Assembly: GCF_011386835.1 (NCBI RefSeq)
Contig: NC_088791.1
Coordinates: 53,649,498-53,713,497 of the forward strand
Length of the DNA stretch: 64,000 nucleotides
Origin: Chrysemys picta bellii
Lineage: Eukaryota > Chordata > Testudines > Emydidae
Direction: 5' to 3'
Part shown: one piece after another, positions 1 to 13,170 of the stretch
Layout of the letters: every line of letters begins with the position of its first letter
Position numbering within the stretch: position 1 is the first letter of the stretch
Notes under the pieces: model-generated
Told to the model about the DNA's origin: nothing
Databases searched by the model: none
What the model saw: only the letters and a program-made list of their open reading frames with translations
Program-made: the position numbers and the translations under genes

Positions 1-1075
1 TATTAAAAATATTGTATGATATTTACATCCTTTTTCTGGTATAACTATCCTATATGACTGGCACTTAAAATTTACTTAAGTACATGAAAAAAAATCTATT
101 TTTCAGATTGAATTGGTATCTTGTTTTTATCTATGTATTTGAATTCAATGTCATAAAAGACCTATTTAACTCTGTGGCTAAACTAATGGAGAATAGCCAT
201 TCCATTCCTTAAGCCATACATGTTCAGAAAGAGCTTGGCTAAGCACACACAATTAAATCTCCAGCAGAGATCAACTTTTGTCCTTTTCAAAGACCTCTCA
301 GTTTTCTCATTTTTGTAGAAAATTATGGAGGTGGGCCTGACTGCATTGATTTATGCTCAAAAAGCTTTAAAGAGAAGTTCAATCTCTCCAGACTTGCACA
401 ACTTTCTTCAACATTGCAAAACCTGAAGGAAATATTAGATTATATAAAGCTTTATTGTTGGGTTTCTTTTCCCATATTCAGGCTTCTTTACATAATGTCT
501 AATACAATATACATTAGTGCAATTAGGTCTGTGCACTCATTGAAGAATGTAAACAATTTCAGGAGGTCCTTTATTTACCACATCAGTAAATAAGTATGTA
601 ATCTAAACTACTACATTTACACACAATTCAATGGTGCCTCCCATAAATTTGCTACAGTGATAAAATGCTACCATAAACCAGTACTATTTCATTAAGATGT
701 CACATTTTGGATTTACAATTCAGAGATATAAAATAAATAAAAATGAAAGCAGACATCCTAGCCAATAATGTTAGTGGAAATTAGCACAGGCATCAAGGGG
801 AACATACACCCATAATGCATTTTTATGGATGGTAGTTTGTGAAGTTAAATATTTTATTTGCTCAGAGACTTTCAGCATTCCTACAAATACAGAGAAGATG
901 GAGTTTTACTCAGTTAGGCCCTTATCCTGCCATTTAAACAGTGTGAGCAGACCCCTAGGTTCACATAGAGCCCCTATGAAGTCAGTGAGGCTCCACATGT
1001 GCACAACAGGTCATCTGCATGTTAGTATATAGGCATGTTTGTTAGCCTGAGATAGAATTTTGGGTTTGACTTTTT
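1..1075. other. AT-rich intergenic stretch, nothing recognised
   Basis: No reading frame longer than about 70 codons and no repeat family that I can name. Short ORFs here look like chance. Confidence 0.5.
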
Positions 1076-1099
1076 GATATTCTTACTAATGTGTGTGAA

Positions 1100-1740
1100 C
1101 AAAGACATCGGGTGGGACAAGCAGATGGGATGAAAAGAGATAAGAGACCGAGTTAAAAGTGTTACTGGGTATGGTGGGAGTCTAATATATGAGCATACAC
1201 TGCAAGGCTGCCTGGCTCTTAAGTCAAGGTCAAGCAACCAGTTAGGAGGGGCAAGAGGGGCTATGGGGGAGGCATAAGACACACTAAAAGCCAAAGAAAG
1301 GCCTGGCCTTGGCTAGAGGAGAACCTCACTCCTTACCCCTCCCATGGGATACAAAAGAGATGGGATGAAGACCCCAGACTCACAAGCCTCCAAGATAGGA
1401 ACATGACCATAAATTGCAAGGGGTGAGACTAGGGGCATGCACTGCAGGTATATTTGGGCCTGCTAAGAAAGAGGAGGGGGAAATGGGGAATAGGGACACA
1501 GGCAAAGGCTCTCTGGGGTCAGAGCTGGGAAGGGTGACACTGGGTAAAGGCTCTGTGGCATCAGAGCTGGAAATGAAACACTGGGCAACAGAGTCTGCCA
1601 GCGTGTAGAGCTATGGATATGCTTGCTTGAAACTAACCCCAATAAGCATCACATTGCCTGCACTTCGGACTTCTGGTTTTCTGCTTTCTGTCTGCGGGAC
1701 AAGGGAGGGGGTGAAGGAAAAGCCCTCTAACATTGCAGCT
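1100..1740 (+). repeat. Possible solo LTR-like repeat
   Basis: This G-rich block stands out from its AT-rich surroundings. It has an internal direct repeat (aaaggctctctggggtcag near 1504 and aaaggctctgtggcatcag near 1546). Near 1639 is an aataagcat segment followed by a 'cacttcggacttc' stretch that I associate with a turtle LTR family. I could not fix the ends or find a target-site duplication. It could equally be another old interspersed repeat. Confidence 0.3.
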
Positions 1741-2434
1741 GTCGGCTGCAGGGTCAAGGTCTTGGAGGCTTACTTATACAAGGCTACATGCTGTCACCCA
1801 GAACATTGGAGCTACCTGCAGAGCGTGTTCTTTTGGAAAAGGGCTGGGGGAGGTAGGGGTTAATTATTGATGAACAAAACATGATAAAATGCTGATTTAT
1901 GTTTCCAAATACCCAAACCTAAATCAAAATCAACCTAAAAAGAAACAGATTGCTCTCTCTTTCTCCATGAGGGTCACCTTTAATCTTCGATTCAATTGAA
2001 CTAGTTGTTCAGTGCTCAATTATGATATTTCCTATGACCAAAAATAACTAAGAAGCTGAAGAGCTTTGCCTCAAACTTTCCAACAGAGGGTTAACATTAT
2101 GTAATTAGTACAATTAAACCCTGGCAGATCTTAAGGTTCCCTTTTTTCCCATGTTTAAACTACTGACATGTTATCAAGCCAAATGCCCATTTGCAGTCCC
2201 TTAATCCCCACAGAAAGATTGCTATAACTGCAACAAAGCCTGCAATCTCCTCTCCTCATCACTAGCTGTCCTGCAAATCTATCTTTCCACCATTGGCACC
2301 GTTACCAAGTTTGGGATGTCCAGGTGCAAACAACACATACATTTGCATCCTCAGATTGCCAAAGTCCCCATTAGCATCAAAGTCTTTCTGGCCACTGACT
2401 TTGAATGCCCCCAGTTTTGGTTACCTAGCTTGAG
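1741..2434. other. Intergenic stretch, nothing recognised
   Basis: No coding signal and no repeat structure that I can see. Confidence 0.45.
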
Positions 2435-2575
2435 CCTAATTTTCAAAAGCGCTGAGCACCCAAAACTCCAATTTAAGTCACTGGGGGCTGTGGTTACGCC
2501 AAACCTCTGAAAAGCAGACCTAAGGTGTCTGTAGTTGGGCACCCAAAAATGGAGCCACCCAAAATTAGTGGATGC
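2435..2575. repeat. Old interspersed repeat ('taattttcaaaagcgctgag' family)
   Basis: The segment carries phrases typical of a reptile MITE-like family: taattttcaaaagcgctgag, gggcacccaaaaatg and cacccaaaattagtgg. Repeated gcacccaaa words occur within it. No clear terminal inverted repeats remain. Confidence 0.4.
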
Positions 2576-4348
2576 AGTTGAACATTCTGGCTATAGTGAC
2601 AGCGTTCTGTCAACTGGTGAGTATGCTCACTGTGAGATGAGCATATACCTCCTCAAGGTAGCGAGAAAGTAAATCAAGTAAATCAAGCCAACTTCACAAT
2701 AAGATTGAAACCACTAACACTAGAACCTTACAAGTCAGACCAAGTCTGCTCTAATAATAAACAACTATTACTGACACTTGGATAACACCTCCATCCAAAA
2801 ATCACAAGCCATTACAAAGTGATTATAGACTACACTACACCTTCACTCTAACATTCACTGGTACATCAAACACAAGGTTATAATTTATCAAAATTTTGAT
2901 CTCTGTCTCTTTCAGTTTGGCCAATTTCTTTCTCAATCTTACTCATGTGACCAGTCTTTACTGATATGAGTAATATTACTGATGCCAATGGCCCTATGTG
3001 TGGCTGGGAAATAATATCATATACATTTTCACATCCCTGTCAACAGCAGTTCAACTGAACTGGCTTTAGCAACAGTAGGAATTTAGTGTAGATGGAATTT
3101 TGGCTGCTGACACAGTTTTCAGCACTCTTGATTACTACTCCCAGCAGCTAGATGACATGGTGACAGAAAAAAAAAAAAAGTCAGCAGCTGAAATTTCTAC
3201 TACTGACGGGCTCCCAGTATTGCTAACACCACTTCAATGGTCCCTGCATGGAGCTCACTGCAGGATTGGGGCCTAAATGATTAATCATTTTCCAGCATGA
3301 CTGTTCTGAAGGTGTAATTTTATAGTGTTTGGCTGAACTGTTTTTCTTACATTCAGGATACTTTGTGGAAGATAAAGCATATACTTTATCCAGTAGGCTA
3401 CACACATTTACCATAATCATCTTGGTTATTCAAGGCACTTAAATTAGCCACAGGAGAGTTCACCTATTGTTCCCTGCACACAACAGAAAAATACTGAAAA
3501 TTTCAAACAAAATATTTCTTGAAAGAATAGAAGACTATATAGTTCAAGCAAATGTTCCCTGCTTTCTATGAAGCTCTTTGTGCATACAACGGTTTATGCA
3601 AATCCAACAGAATCTACTTTGATTTTTGCTGCTTCTACAAAAAAAAATAATTGTTACCATCTTATATTTTAATTTCTCCACAAATAGGGCATCTGTTAAA
3701 ACTATTTCTGTACAATACTTAGGGATTTACAAAAAAACAGGGAGAAATGTTCCAATGACTGATATACATCAGAGCTATAATCATTTTTCTGCCTTATAAA
3801 CAGTGATGGGAAGAGTGCTTTTTGTTTTCCCAAAGTTGGTGTAAGTACCTAATATAAAAGAGTTAAAGGTGTGAGACATAGGATGTGCTCCTAACCCAGA
3901 GACCTATTGGATATTTGGTTCAGAGCAACTGCTATCAACATCCAAGAAACATCCATGTGTTGTTATGAAAGCTGGAAACAGCACCACCCAAAGTGAGAAG
4001 GGTCTATATGTTAAGCATATGAAAGGCCTTGTCCTTATTAAGACATAAATCCCACATGATCTGGAACTATGTTCTACACTCCCACAGACATCTGCATGAC
4101 TAAAGATCACAGAATTATTCCATGAATCTGGGTCACCTGTAAATATGTCACTTCTCTGGACTTAGATTTTCAACAACATGTTTGAAAAGATTGGAAGGTA
4201 AGCATCACTGCTAATGTAACCCATGCACTGGTACTGCAGCAGTTGACTTACTTACTTTTTGTCCCAAGAGGCGAGAGAAGCAGTGGGAAGGAGACAGATT
4301 TCTTTATTGAATCCTCTGTGTGTCGGCACAGAGCAGGACAGAGCACTG
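2576..4348. other. Intergenic stretch, nothing recognised
   Basis: Ordinary AT-rich sequence with a 13-base A run at 3167-3179. No gene is supported. Confidence 0.45.
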
Positions 4349-5149
4349 AGGCCCAGATTCTCAAAGGTCTATGGTGCCTAAAGAAGCAAATAGGCACGAA
4401 GTTCACCATTTAGGCATTTTCAAAACCACTGCCCAGCTGCTGCCTAATTCCATAAGTGCCTAAGTCCCCTATGCACCTTCCTTTCTGCTCATTGGCATTC
4501 ACCAAACCACCTAAGCTCTGACGCCACCCTACAGCCAATGAGCAGCTCTAAGCCCTAGCTCAAGCCAAAGCCCCAAAGTCGGATTTTCAAGCTAGGTGGA
4601 GGAAGTACTACCTCACCAACAGATCCTGATCCTGTAACTTTGCTTTGTGCATGCCAGGCTTTGCAGCAGGAGAGATGGATGCAGACCGTGAGGGAGGGGC
4701 AGCACAGCACCCCCACAAAAGACAGCCAGAGACATAGGGAAAACTTGGGGTGAGCAGAAGAGTGGTATTGAGTGTGAGCAAGAGATTGAGAGAGAAAGAG
4801 ATGGTTTCAGCTGCTAGAGAATGGGCTGCCTAAAATGCCTGGCCTGGGTTAGGTGTCTAACTCCAGGAGAGGGTTTGCAGCCAGGAGCCTGAGTGGAGGC
4901 ACCAGCCACTTAGGCACCTAAACCTCTTCCTTCTGCATTTCAATCCTGCCTATCTTATATGGCTCCCCGCTGAGCTTGCTGACTTCTGAGAATTGCTTTC
5001 TCAGGTGCCTTACTTTCCCCATGCATTACATTGGGAGCCTGGTCACCTAGCTCAGGGCTCAGTATTCCACTAGGTAGCATGCCGCCTAGGAGTTAGGTAT
5101 TGCAATGCTGAGTGGTGCAACACCCAAGTACCTTTGAAGATTTGGGTCT
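4349..5149. repeat. MITE-like element with about 20-bp inverted termini
   Basis: The left end aggcccagattctcaaaggt is answered at the right end by acctttgaagatttgggtct, an inverted match at about 16 of 20 positions. The interior repeats the words gcctaagt, taggcacc and ttaggtgtc. This is a non-autonomous DNA-element structure. No target duplication could be confirmed and no transposase is encoded. Confidence 0.5.
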
Positions 5150-5269
5150 TAGATTAGAAGGGCCCAAAGGCATCTAGAGTGGCGGGGAAGAAGTGGTAGT
5201 TAGTGGATATGCTCAGCAGCTGTTTCTGAAACTGAACAGAGGGATTCCATTAGGGCAAGCAGTCTAGCA

Positions 5270-5680
5270 CAGCGGCTCTCAAACTTTCCAGACTACTGTA
5301 CCCCTTTCAAGAGTCTGATTTGTCTTGTGTACCTCCAAGTTTCACCTCACTTAAAAACTACTTGCTTTCAAAATCAGACATAAAAATACAAAGGTGTTAC
5401 AACACACTATTACTGAAAAATGGCTTACTTTCTCATTTTTGCCATATAATTATAAAATAAATCAATTGGAATATAAATATTGTACTTCCATTTCAGTGTA
5501 TAGTATATAGAGCACTATACACAAGTCACTGTCTGTATGACATTTGGTTTGTACTAACTTCGCTAGTGCTTTTGATATAGCCTGTCGTAAAACTAAGCAA
5601 ATATCTAGATGAGCTGATATACCCCCTGGAAGGCCTCTGCGTACCACCAGGGATACGCATACCCCAGTTAAGAATGCCTG
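5270..5680. mobile_element. hAT-type MITE with exact 8-bp target duplication
   Basis: The element starts cagcggctctcaaac and ends ttaagaatgcctg. It is bounded by an exact 8-bp duplication, gtctagca, at 5262-5269 and 5681-5688. Eight-base duplications and CAG-type termini are diagnostic of the hAT superfamily. The 411-bp interior is AT-rich and non-coding. A second, partial copy of the right half lies at 41768-41880. Confidence 0.8.
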
Positions 5681-5771
5681 GTCTAGCACACCCATCATCT
5701 GAGAGCTGAGCCAATCAGAGCTCAGTGGTAAAAAGGTTGTAAATAGGAGGAGTTTGAGCAGCTGCAGGACT

Positions 5772-6053
5772 AGGGCCAGGTCTACACTACAGACCTATAT
5801 CAGTATAAGTACATCACTCCGGGGTGTGAAAAATCCACACCAGAGTAACGTACTTAACAGAGACCTAATCCCCCGTGAAGACAATGCTACGCTGATGGGA
5901 GAGTTTCTCCCATTGACATAGTTGCCGCCTCTCGGGGAGGTGGACTAACTACACTGATGAGAGAAGCTCTCCCCTCAGCATAGGAGCATCTTCATATAAA
6001 TGCTACAGCAGCAAAGCTGCACTGATAAAGCGTTTTAAGTGTTGGCCTGCCCT
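5772..6053. mobile_element. MITE with 'ggtctacact' termini, Harbinger-like
   Basis: The left end agggccaggtctacact and the right end aagtgttggcctgccct form an imperfect inverted pair. The interior contains nested inverted pieces (gatgggagagtttctcccat). The same ggtctacac terminal core recurs at 15814 and 40411. A 3-bp cta/taa duplication is possible, as in PIF/Harbinger elements, but not proven. Confidence 0.55.
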
Positions 6054-8490
6054 AAGATGTCTCTCCTGTGTCTCAGAGCCTGTGCCATGTTGGATCCAGG
6101 TTACAAGGCTCCCTACCTCACTGGACGCTAAGGAGACAGACAGCTATTGACTCCAAGACTGGAATTGCTACTAGCTACGTGGATCTTCAGACTACTTTGT
6201 TGAGGAGATTCTGAGGAGTTTGGAAGGGAACTATGGGGCTACCATTCTCGGCTTTGAGGAGTCCAGGTGACAAACATGCATTTCTGATGCCACACTGCAG
6301 ACTAAGAAGTCATCTCTTTAGAAGATCAGAGAGTTGGGTATGTATGTGGATTGAATTATAAGGTATACCTTGCATGGAAAATTACATAGTAGCAAGAAAG
6401 TGGGAAAAACCTGTGTGGGAAACACCCATAGAGTTACTGCATAATAGTTGTTTAAAAACATTATTCCAAGAATTCCAAATGCTGGTTGTGGATGTTTGTA
6501 TATATTAAAAGTCTTGAAAAGGCTGTGCTCTGATGTGTGCTTCACCAGAGAAGTAGGCTGTGGTACAGGTAAAGGGGAGTGTATTAAAGATATTCATAAT
6601 ATTCCCTCTACACCCTCCTAATCCATTACTCCAGCATGCAAATGAAGATATTCATGACAATTTACAAAAGAGCAAAATTCTGGTATGAGTCCAAACTGCC
6701 AGCAATTTTCCCTAAAAAATTTAACAACTTATATAACGTATAAACTTGTTATATTTACAACTGTCATTTTATGCAAAGATTCTAAAACATGAAAATGATT
6801 GAACTATTGCAGCCAACTAACTTTATGTTTGTGATTAAACTTGCATTGCACCTGCCTTTGCGAATAATTCCACAATCTTATTGTTAAACATTAACAAACA
6901 TTGTTAAAAAGGTTTTTTTCCACCACTGGGCATACAACTGCTTTTTTTATCTTAGTTTGCCATTAATTTAATTTGAAAGGCTTTAATAATTTAGCTTATG
7001 AAAACCACAAACTTAGTCCTTAAAAAGTTAGAAACATCTGGATTCTGAATTGTTAAATAGTTCACCCTATTAGCACTAGGTTTCTTTTTCTTCTTGACAA
7101 CCTAACTCAAAACTAACTGTAGTAGTATATATGTAAAAAGGGAAATTTTAAGGAACAAATAATTTCAATTCACCTATAAAATGATAATATCTAACAGTAT
7201 TGTAACTCAGAGGTTATCCTGCAAACCACCAAAATTCATACATGGGTTCAAACCACCTGAAAATTTTCCTTGGAGTGTTTACAATTAAAAAAAATTCTTG
7301 TTTTAAAGATACAGACCCTATTGTCATTTTACAGCATAAACAAAGAGCGGTTTGCACAATTGGGATCAAATTTCTTTGGCAGAAAGATGGTTAGTAGTTC
7401 TTTCAGGGATTTTAAGTTTAAACCTAGAATTTTAATATTTGAATCCCCCATTTTAAGGATTACAGACCTACACATGCACCTATATTATGAAGCCCTGTAC
7501 ATTTATTTCTTTTCTGTTGGTTTTCCTTGTTTTAGTCTTCCATATTCTATTTCTGAAGAGTTCGGTACAGCAATGTAGCATTTCTCACTCACAGTTAGTT
7601 GTAAGCAGGGTCTGAATGAGTTCTCCCCTGACATCTAGTGATGAGCTAGGAGAAAAGACTTAAGATACAGATTGTATTTGCACAGACATGCCTACTCTGC
7701 CTAGATGTGCAGCATTATGGTGCTACTTTGCCAAAATGATCACTTTTGGCTGGCATTGGGTTACAAATTACTTTAGTACAGGGATAATGAAATGTTTTTA
7801 TCCTTATTGTAGGAGTAAAGGGCAGCAGAACTGTACTTTGCCTGGTCTGATTGAGGGAGTCACCCTAAATTGAACTTCATTTGATAAGCAGGGGCTAGGG
7901 ATGCCAAGCCCCTTCTGGTGGAAATGAGAGGGGTATGGGCTCTGCCTAAAGAGTTCTAGACCCCATTTGATCTCCTCTTTCCAGTGTTTAAAGACAGAGC
8001 TGATTAGGCTCAATGGAGAATCATTGTTTCTATTCAGTGATTAGCAGAGCTGAATTACCGATAAGCAGGTCTAGGGAGTATGTCTTAGATTTGGTGTAGG
8101 GACAGTGGTGAAATGAAAGACAATGCAGAGGCTGTACTGGCAGTAAGGTCCCCTGCTACCTGAAATCACTAATGACTTGGGTTAGGCAGTAAAACCTCAG
8201 AACATGGGATTGAAGAAGTGGCAGTGAGCATCCCACAGCAGCAGCAGAGGCAGTGGTGACCAGCCAGTTACAGAGGTGCACAGTGATATTGCTCGATGCC
8301 CCCACACACACTTTATGGGGTGGGAGGTGTACCCCTACGACCACACAGCTGAACTCTGGGTCGTTGCTAACCAGAGACAGCCAACTGCAAATGGGGTGCG
8401 GCGGAGAGAGCGGGGAGTGATGTGTTAGACATTCATTTGTCAGACTTTTCCCACAGCAAGGTGGGAAACTGAGGAAAAGGACACTGTCCA
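6054..8490. other. Intergenic stretch, nothing recognised
   Basis: AT-rich through about 7600, then more mixed. The longest frames (102 codons near 7270 and 112 codons near 8156 on the minus strand) have no recognisable domain. Confidence 0.4.
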
Positions 8491-8494
8491 ACAT

Positions 8495-9320
8495 GCTGTG
8501 GGGTTGAGTTTGCTTATAATCCTGTGTTTTTGCATGTGGTTGTGGTGTTTTCCCAAATTAATGCTCGGCTCTCTTTCCCCTTTAATACAAGTTATCTTTT
8601 GTTATACACACACTCAGTTCTTGCAAGTGAGGAAGTATTGCCTCTTAGACAGGGCCGGCTCTAGGCACCAGCAAAACAGGCTGGTGCTTGGGGCGGCACA
8701 TTTTTAGGGGCGGCATGGCTGGCGCCAGAATGCCGGCCCTGCCGCCCCTAAAAATGTGCCCCGGCCGCCCTAGCTCACCTCTGCAGCTGCCGCCGCTCGC
8801 GCACCACAGCGCATGAAACAGCTGATTCGCACGCCGCTGCTCGCCCTCCCTCCCAGGCTCTCAAATCTGGGAGGGAGGGGGAGATCCTGAGCGGCCGCGG
8901 TGCGCAAAACAGCTGATTTGCGCACCACTGTTCCCCCTCCTTCCCAGGCTTGAGAGCCTGGGAGGAAGTGGGAGATCCCGAGCGGCCACGGCGCGCGCAC
9001 CGCTTCTCCCACTCCCTCCTAGGCTTGAGAGCCTGGGGGAAGGAGTTAGGACTGGGGATTTGGGGAAGGGGCGGAGTTGAGGCAGGGCCAGGGGGTGGGG
9101 TAAGAAACAAATGGGGAGGGGCAGCCAAAATTGATTTTGCTTGGGGCGGCAAAAATCCTAGAGCCGGCCCTGCTCTTAGAGACACCTAGGGGTGGAGTTA
9201 TGTTTTCCCAAATTATTGGGTTGGGGCTCAAGCTGGTTCTGTGCTGTATTGTTAAGAGGAACCCCTAGATATTGAACCCGGACCTTGTTGCTGCCGAGTC
9301 CACCTGCCAGAAGGTTTATA
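8495..9320 (+). repeat. LTR-like repeat, interrupted by a MITE
   Basis: The blocks 8495-8649 and 9173-9320 read as one sequence once the MITE at 8650-9172 is set aside. They match the repeat near 51515-51797 closely: both contain gtgaggaagtattgcct or close to it, tgtattgtt, aggaacccctagatattgaa, and ccacctg followed by cagaagg. An attaaa-like or aataca motif precedes the shared block. I cannot set outer ends. It resembles the 3' part of a turtle LTR. Confidence 0.5.
8650..9172. mobile_element. hAT MITE family A, copy 1 (long form)
   Basis: Termini are cagggccggctctagg and cctagagccggccctg, a perfect 16-bp inverted pair. The flanking target duplication ctcttaga is exact (8642-8649 and 9173-9180). 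At 523 bp it is more than twice the length of its relatives. The interior holds a hairpin of ggggcggcacatttttagg with its reverse complement at 8692-8762, and repeated 'aggcttgagagcctggg'-type blocks. No transposase is encoded, so it would need one in trans. Confidence 0.88.
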
Positions 9321-9324
9321 CAAG

Positions 9325-9512
9325 CAGGGCTGGCTCTAGGCACCAGCATTCCAAGCATGTGCTTGGGGCGGCACTTCTCAAGGGGCGGCATTCTGTCCCT
9401 TTGGGGGCGGCTCTCCGTTTTTGTTGTTTTTTCTTTTTTTTGCTTCAGTGGCGGCACTCCAGATTTTTTTTTTTTTTTGCTTGGGGCGGCAAAAAACCTG
9501 GAGTCGGCCCTG
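9325..9512. mobile_element. hAT MITE family A, copy 2
   Basis: It starts cagggctggctctagg and ends ggagtcggccctg. The flanks tatacaag (9317-9324) and tacacaag (9513-9520) match at 7 of 8 bases. The interior has the family hallmark cttggggcggca near both ends, with T-rich tracts between. It lies only 152 bp from copy 1. Confidence 0.82.
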
Positions 9513-9902
9513 TACACAAGGTTTATCCAAATTCCAGTCTTCTGTGCAAGCAATTTATACATTGATGTACATCAATTTTGTATTGTATAACTAAATTACA
9601 GTGTGGAAAGTATTTCTGTCTGAAGAGAGGGCAGAAGGTAAAGTCTGGAAATATAAGAATAGTCTATTGATCTACAAAAGTAGGATAGTGTTTCCAGTAG
9701 CGAATGCTTACATTTCCTTTAATCAGGAGGTGGTAAGTGTGTGTGTGTGTCTGTCTCCTCATACCTTTGAGGTAAGACATAAACACACCCTGAGTGCTGC
9801 AAAGAGAGTGCATTGAAATTTCCCCTCCATGACACTGGTCATCTACAAGTAATAACAACATGGATATTTTTCACATACCAGCACTTACTGCAGTAGGAGT
9901 TC

Positions 9903-9991
9903 AGGTTGGGATTTTCAAAAGACCTTAGTCATGCAACTCCTGTTTAATTTGGGTGCTTAGTTCCTTAAAGTCTTTTGAAAATTTCCTGCCT
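9903..9991. repeat. Short inverted-repeat element
   Basis: aggttgggattttcaaaaga at the left pairs with tcttttgaaaatttcctgcct at the right. It resembles the miniature palindromic repeats common in turtle DNA. It is non-coding, and no target duplication is visible. Confidence 0.45.
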
Positions 9992-9995
9992 TAAG

Positions 9996-12935
9996 CAAAT
10001 ATATTTTAATCTGAGCATTCACACCTTGCAGCATGAAAATGAAAAGACAAGTGCATCCTCAATAAACATGACTGGTAATATTATTCCCCTCTCTTTCTAC
10101 AGGTTATTCTACTGTACACTCTTGTAAAGAAACAAACCATTAATGGATTTAGATAAACCTGTCATGACCATGGCAGCCAATCAATGGAACAAAAGAAGGA
10201 GCTGTTTACAAATGCAACATAAATTTCAGAAAACAAGATTCTGTGTGATAAGTTCAATTCCCTGTATTTTATTTTTAAGCAAAAGCGCGTGAAACAATGC
10301 AGCTGAACTGTCAAGCTTTAATTGTTCCAGAAGTCCCATCATGGAGGGGGAAAGAGTGCCAGAAATTCACATGATTTATTATCTTCCTACATTTCAGTTT
10401 CCAAGAAATGTGCAATCCCAAAGGAATTCTCCACTATTTCCTGACAGTGCCTTAGTGCTGAATTAATACACAAGGTAAAAGAAAGTTCAGTGTAGAGTAT
10501 CAGAACTGATTAATGGAAGTCATGTCAGTTTGTCAGTCCTCTGCATGCTAATTAGACAAAGCACTCAAGAAATCTAAGTGCCGTATATTAAAGTTGCCAG
10601 AAAGTTTAAGTTGTGGTCAGTTTGGGGAAATGACTAGGGAAATGTTACTTTTATGTATGAAGTACACTTATTAAACCTATTGCTGGGCTAAATAAATAAA
10701 AGTGCGGTAAAGAGACCAGCAAGTGATTCCTCATAAATCCTTCCTATGATTTCAGTGAACTTCAGTAGTCTCAGACAGAACATTTTTATCCAAGGTCTTT
10801 GTTTGTATTTCCGATTTATTTTAGTCCTAATGGAGAAGCACCTGAAGAAGCGCAAGTCTACAAAGTTGCAGGTCCCACACAATCCTGAGTAAGGAGGGTG
10901 CCCTGTGGCATGTTGAAACTAATGCAGACATGGAGCTATTCTGCTGTATGCTAGAAGTGTGACCAGCCCCTCAGAAATATTTGGTTATATTATGTTGAAG
11001 CTCAAGTAATCAACTTTGTTTCTAGTGCTTCATATGTTGTGGTGACTAATTTATAGTAAATAGGTTTAGGAAAAACACAATCTAAATAAAAATATTACAT
11101 AATACACATTCACAAACATGTCAGCTTGGAACAATTAGCACAATAACTAACAGCAGAACCACAGCTATTGGTTATATTCTCCCATCTTCTGATGAACAGT
11201 TCTCCATTATTATTATTATTATAATATATAAAAATACCTTAGTGTTATGGGCAGGCTGTACTGCTACTACCCTCAATTGTCATGTTTTTTCTATACTGTG
11301 TGACCCCCTTACAGCTTTCCAAGGCCGTCCTATGGAACAAAATTGTCAGCTAGGAAACAACTCAGTAGCAAAGGTCCATGGCCATTTAGGCTTCTTTCCT
11401 ATTTTGCAATTGATTGACATTAAGTTTGCTGGAAAAGAACAAGCTACGTGCTCAAAACATAGTCCCACATCTCATGCCGGCAAGGATAATATGGCAGACT
11501 CAGAAGCCCTGATTCTGATCTCAGATATACTTGTGTAAATCAGGAGTAATTCCTCTAAAGTCAATGGGTCCAATCTTTGGCACTGCTACAGTGGCTATGC
11601 ACCATTCTGCAACACAAAGCACTAAAACCCATCTTAAAGGGCTATGTAAGTATTTCCTCTATGTAAGGGAATCCACAGATGGCAGAGAGACAACACAACA
11701 GGTCATCCCTGTCCCACTTTTCCGGGTGCTTGGAATGTGGGCAGGAAAAATGGGCAAGGCCAAACCGTCCCTAGGCCCTATAACTCTTTGGCTACCAAAA
11801 GAGCCCTTGGATCCCTTGACAATTGTTAGAGCATCTCTTAGGTTGTACAAACTTATGCCAGACACTGGATGGACCCATGGTTGGCCCAAGAATCCAGGGA
11901 GCATACATCTGGTCTGAGTTACCCTTGCCCTCCTCCTCTCTTCCACTGAGCTGGACTGGAGGAGCTAGGGCAGTGAACCTGAATCTTCAAAGGTTTACAC
12001 TCTGTGAAAAGCAGATGTAAAATGCTATAAACTAGAATTCTTCACTCATACTGGTAGTGATGTTTTACCCTCTCTATGCACAGGCACATATACAGAGTGT
12101 AAAGATAATAAGGCCTAATGAAGGGAGATTATAAACCAATGTGAGATCAAAATCAGGTCCAAAGACGGTTCCTTTGAGAGGGAGGGGGACTTTACAACCC
12201 CACATACTTTGAGGCCACAGAGCCCAGGAGACCAGCAGAGCATCTCCAGGCTAGTAATCAAGGCATGAAACTCTGCCAGATTGGGCCCGTGCAATTATTT
12301 CACTTGTATTGACTTGATAACAGACTATTGCAACCATAAGCAATCTGCTGATTGATTCAATGACAATTCTTTTGCTTCACTGTAGAACGGATTGAAACAT
12401 TTACATTGAAACTGCTCTTCATTTTTTTATTTTTAAAAGAAAACAGAAAATTGGGATTTTGACTAAACAAAAAACTCTGCTTTCCCTTGACAATTTTAAC
12501 TTCTAAATGAAAACCCCAAAACTGAAAACTTTGCGTTCAAAAATTTTCCAGTCAAAAAAAAAAGCATTGTCTTTTGTTTTTTTAATGAAAATTGACATTT
12601 TCTGTAGGGGTGAAGGAATATTTTCCAACCAGTTCCAATTTTGTTTTTTGTAGTTTTTAATAGACTTTTACCATGTGGTAAAGGAATACCTGACAAGATT
12701 TGCACCAATGTAATTGTAAGGTTCTGAAGACAAGTCAATGGTGAGTGTAACTCCCTTCCAAGCAGTTGACCTGGTAGGTGTTCAAATACTAGGGTGAAGA
12801 GCACAATATAAGAACCTATAAAGATGAGTATGGAACAGAATAGCATGAATTCCAGTCTGGACAGTGCCTTATAGGCGGTAGTGGTGATAGAACAAGACCT
12901 CCAGGGGCCTTGTTAACTAACACAAAGTGAAACAT
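9996..12935. other. Intergenic stretch, nothing recognised
   Basis: Apart from a short (att)n run near 11208-11222 there is no repeat that I can name. The 98- and 128-codon frames near 11242-11917 have no domain and no codon bias that I could identify. Confidence 0.4.
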
Positions 12936-13170
12936 GACCTTACAGTCAGTGTGGACAGGGACAAACCTATGGTTCACGACCAGCTGACGTGATGTTAAAA
13001 CACTATGGTTTTTGTCTACACTGACTGTTAAGAGCTTATCTTCACTAGACTTTTGTCCATTTTATCCAGATTATAAATCATTTGTTCTTTATCCTATGCT
13101 TATCCCAGCGTAAAGAAGAAACAAATGTAGCCTGGATTAAACATGTGGGAGTGTCCACACTAGACTTCAC
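12936..13170. repeat. MITE fragment with 16-bp inverted arms
   Basis: acagtcagtgtggaca (12942-12957) and tgtctacactgactgt (13013-13028) are inverted copies with one mismatch. The following sequence to 13170 contains further agtgtccacactagact words. This looks like one or two adjacent decayed MITEs. Confidence 0.5.

Noticed and set aside
8156..8494. 112-codon minus-strand ORF as a gene
   Set aside because: No domain, no promoter and no conserved pattern; consistent with chance.
11531..11917. 128-codon plus-strand ORF as an exon
   Set aside because: No splice-site support and no recognised family; an overlapping opposite frame is equally open.
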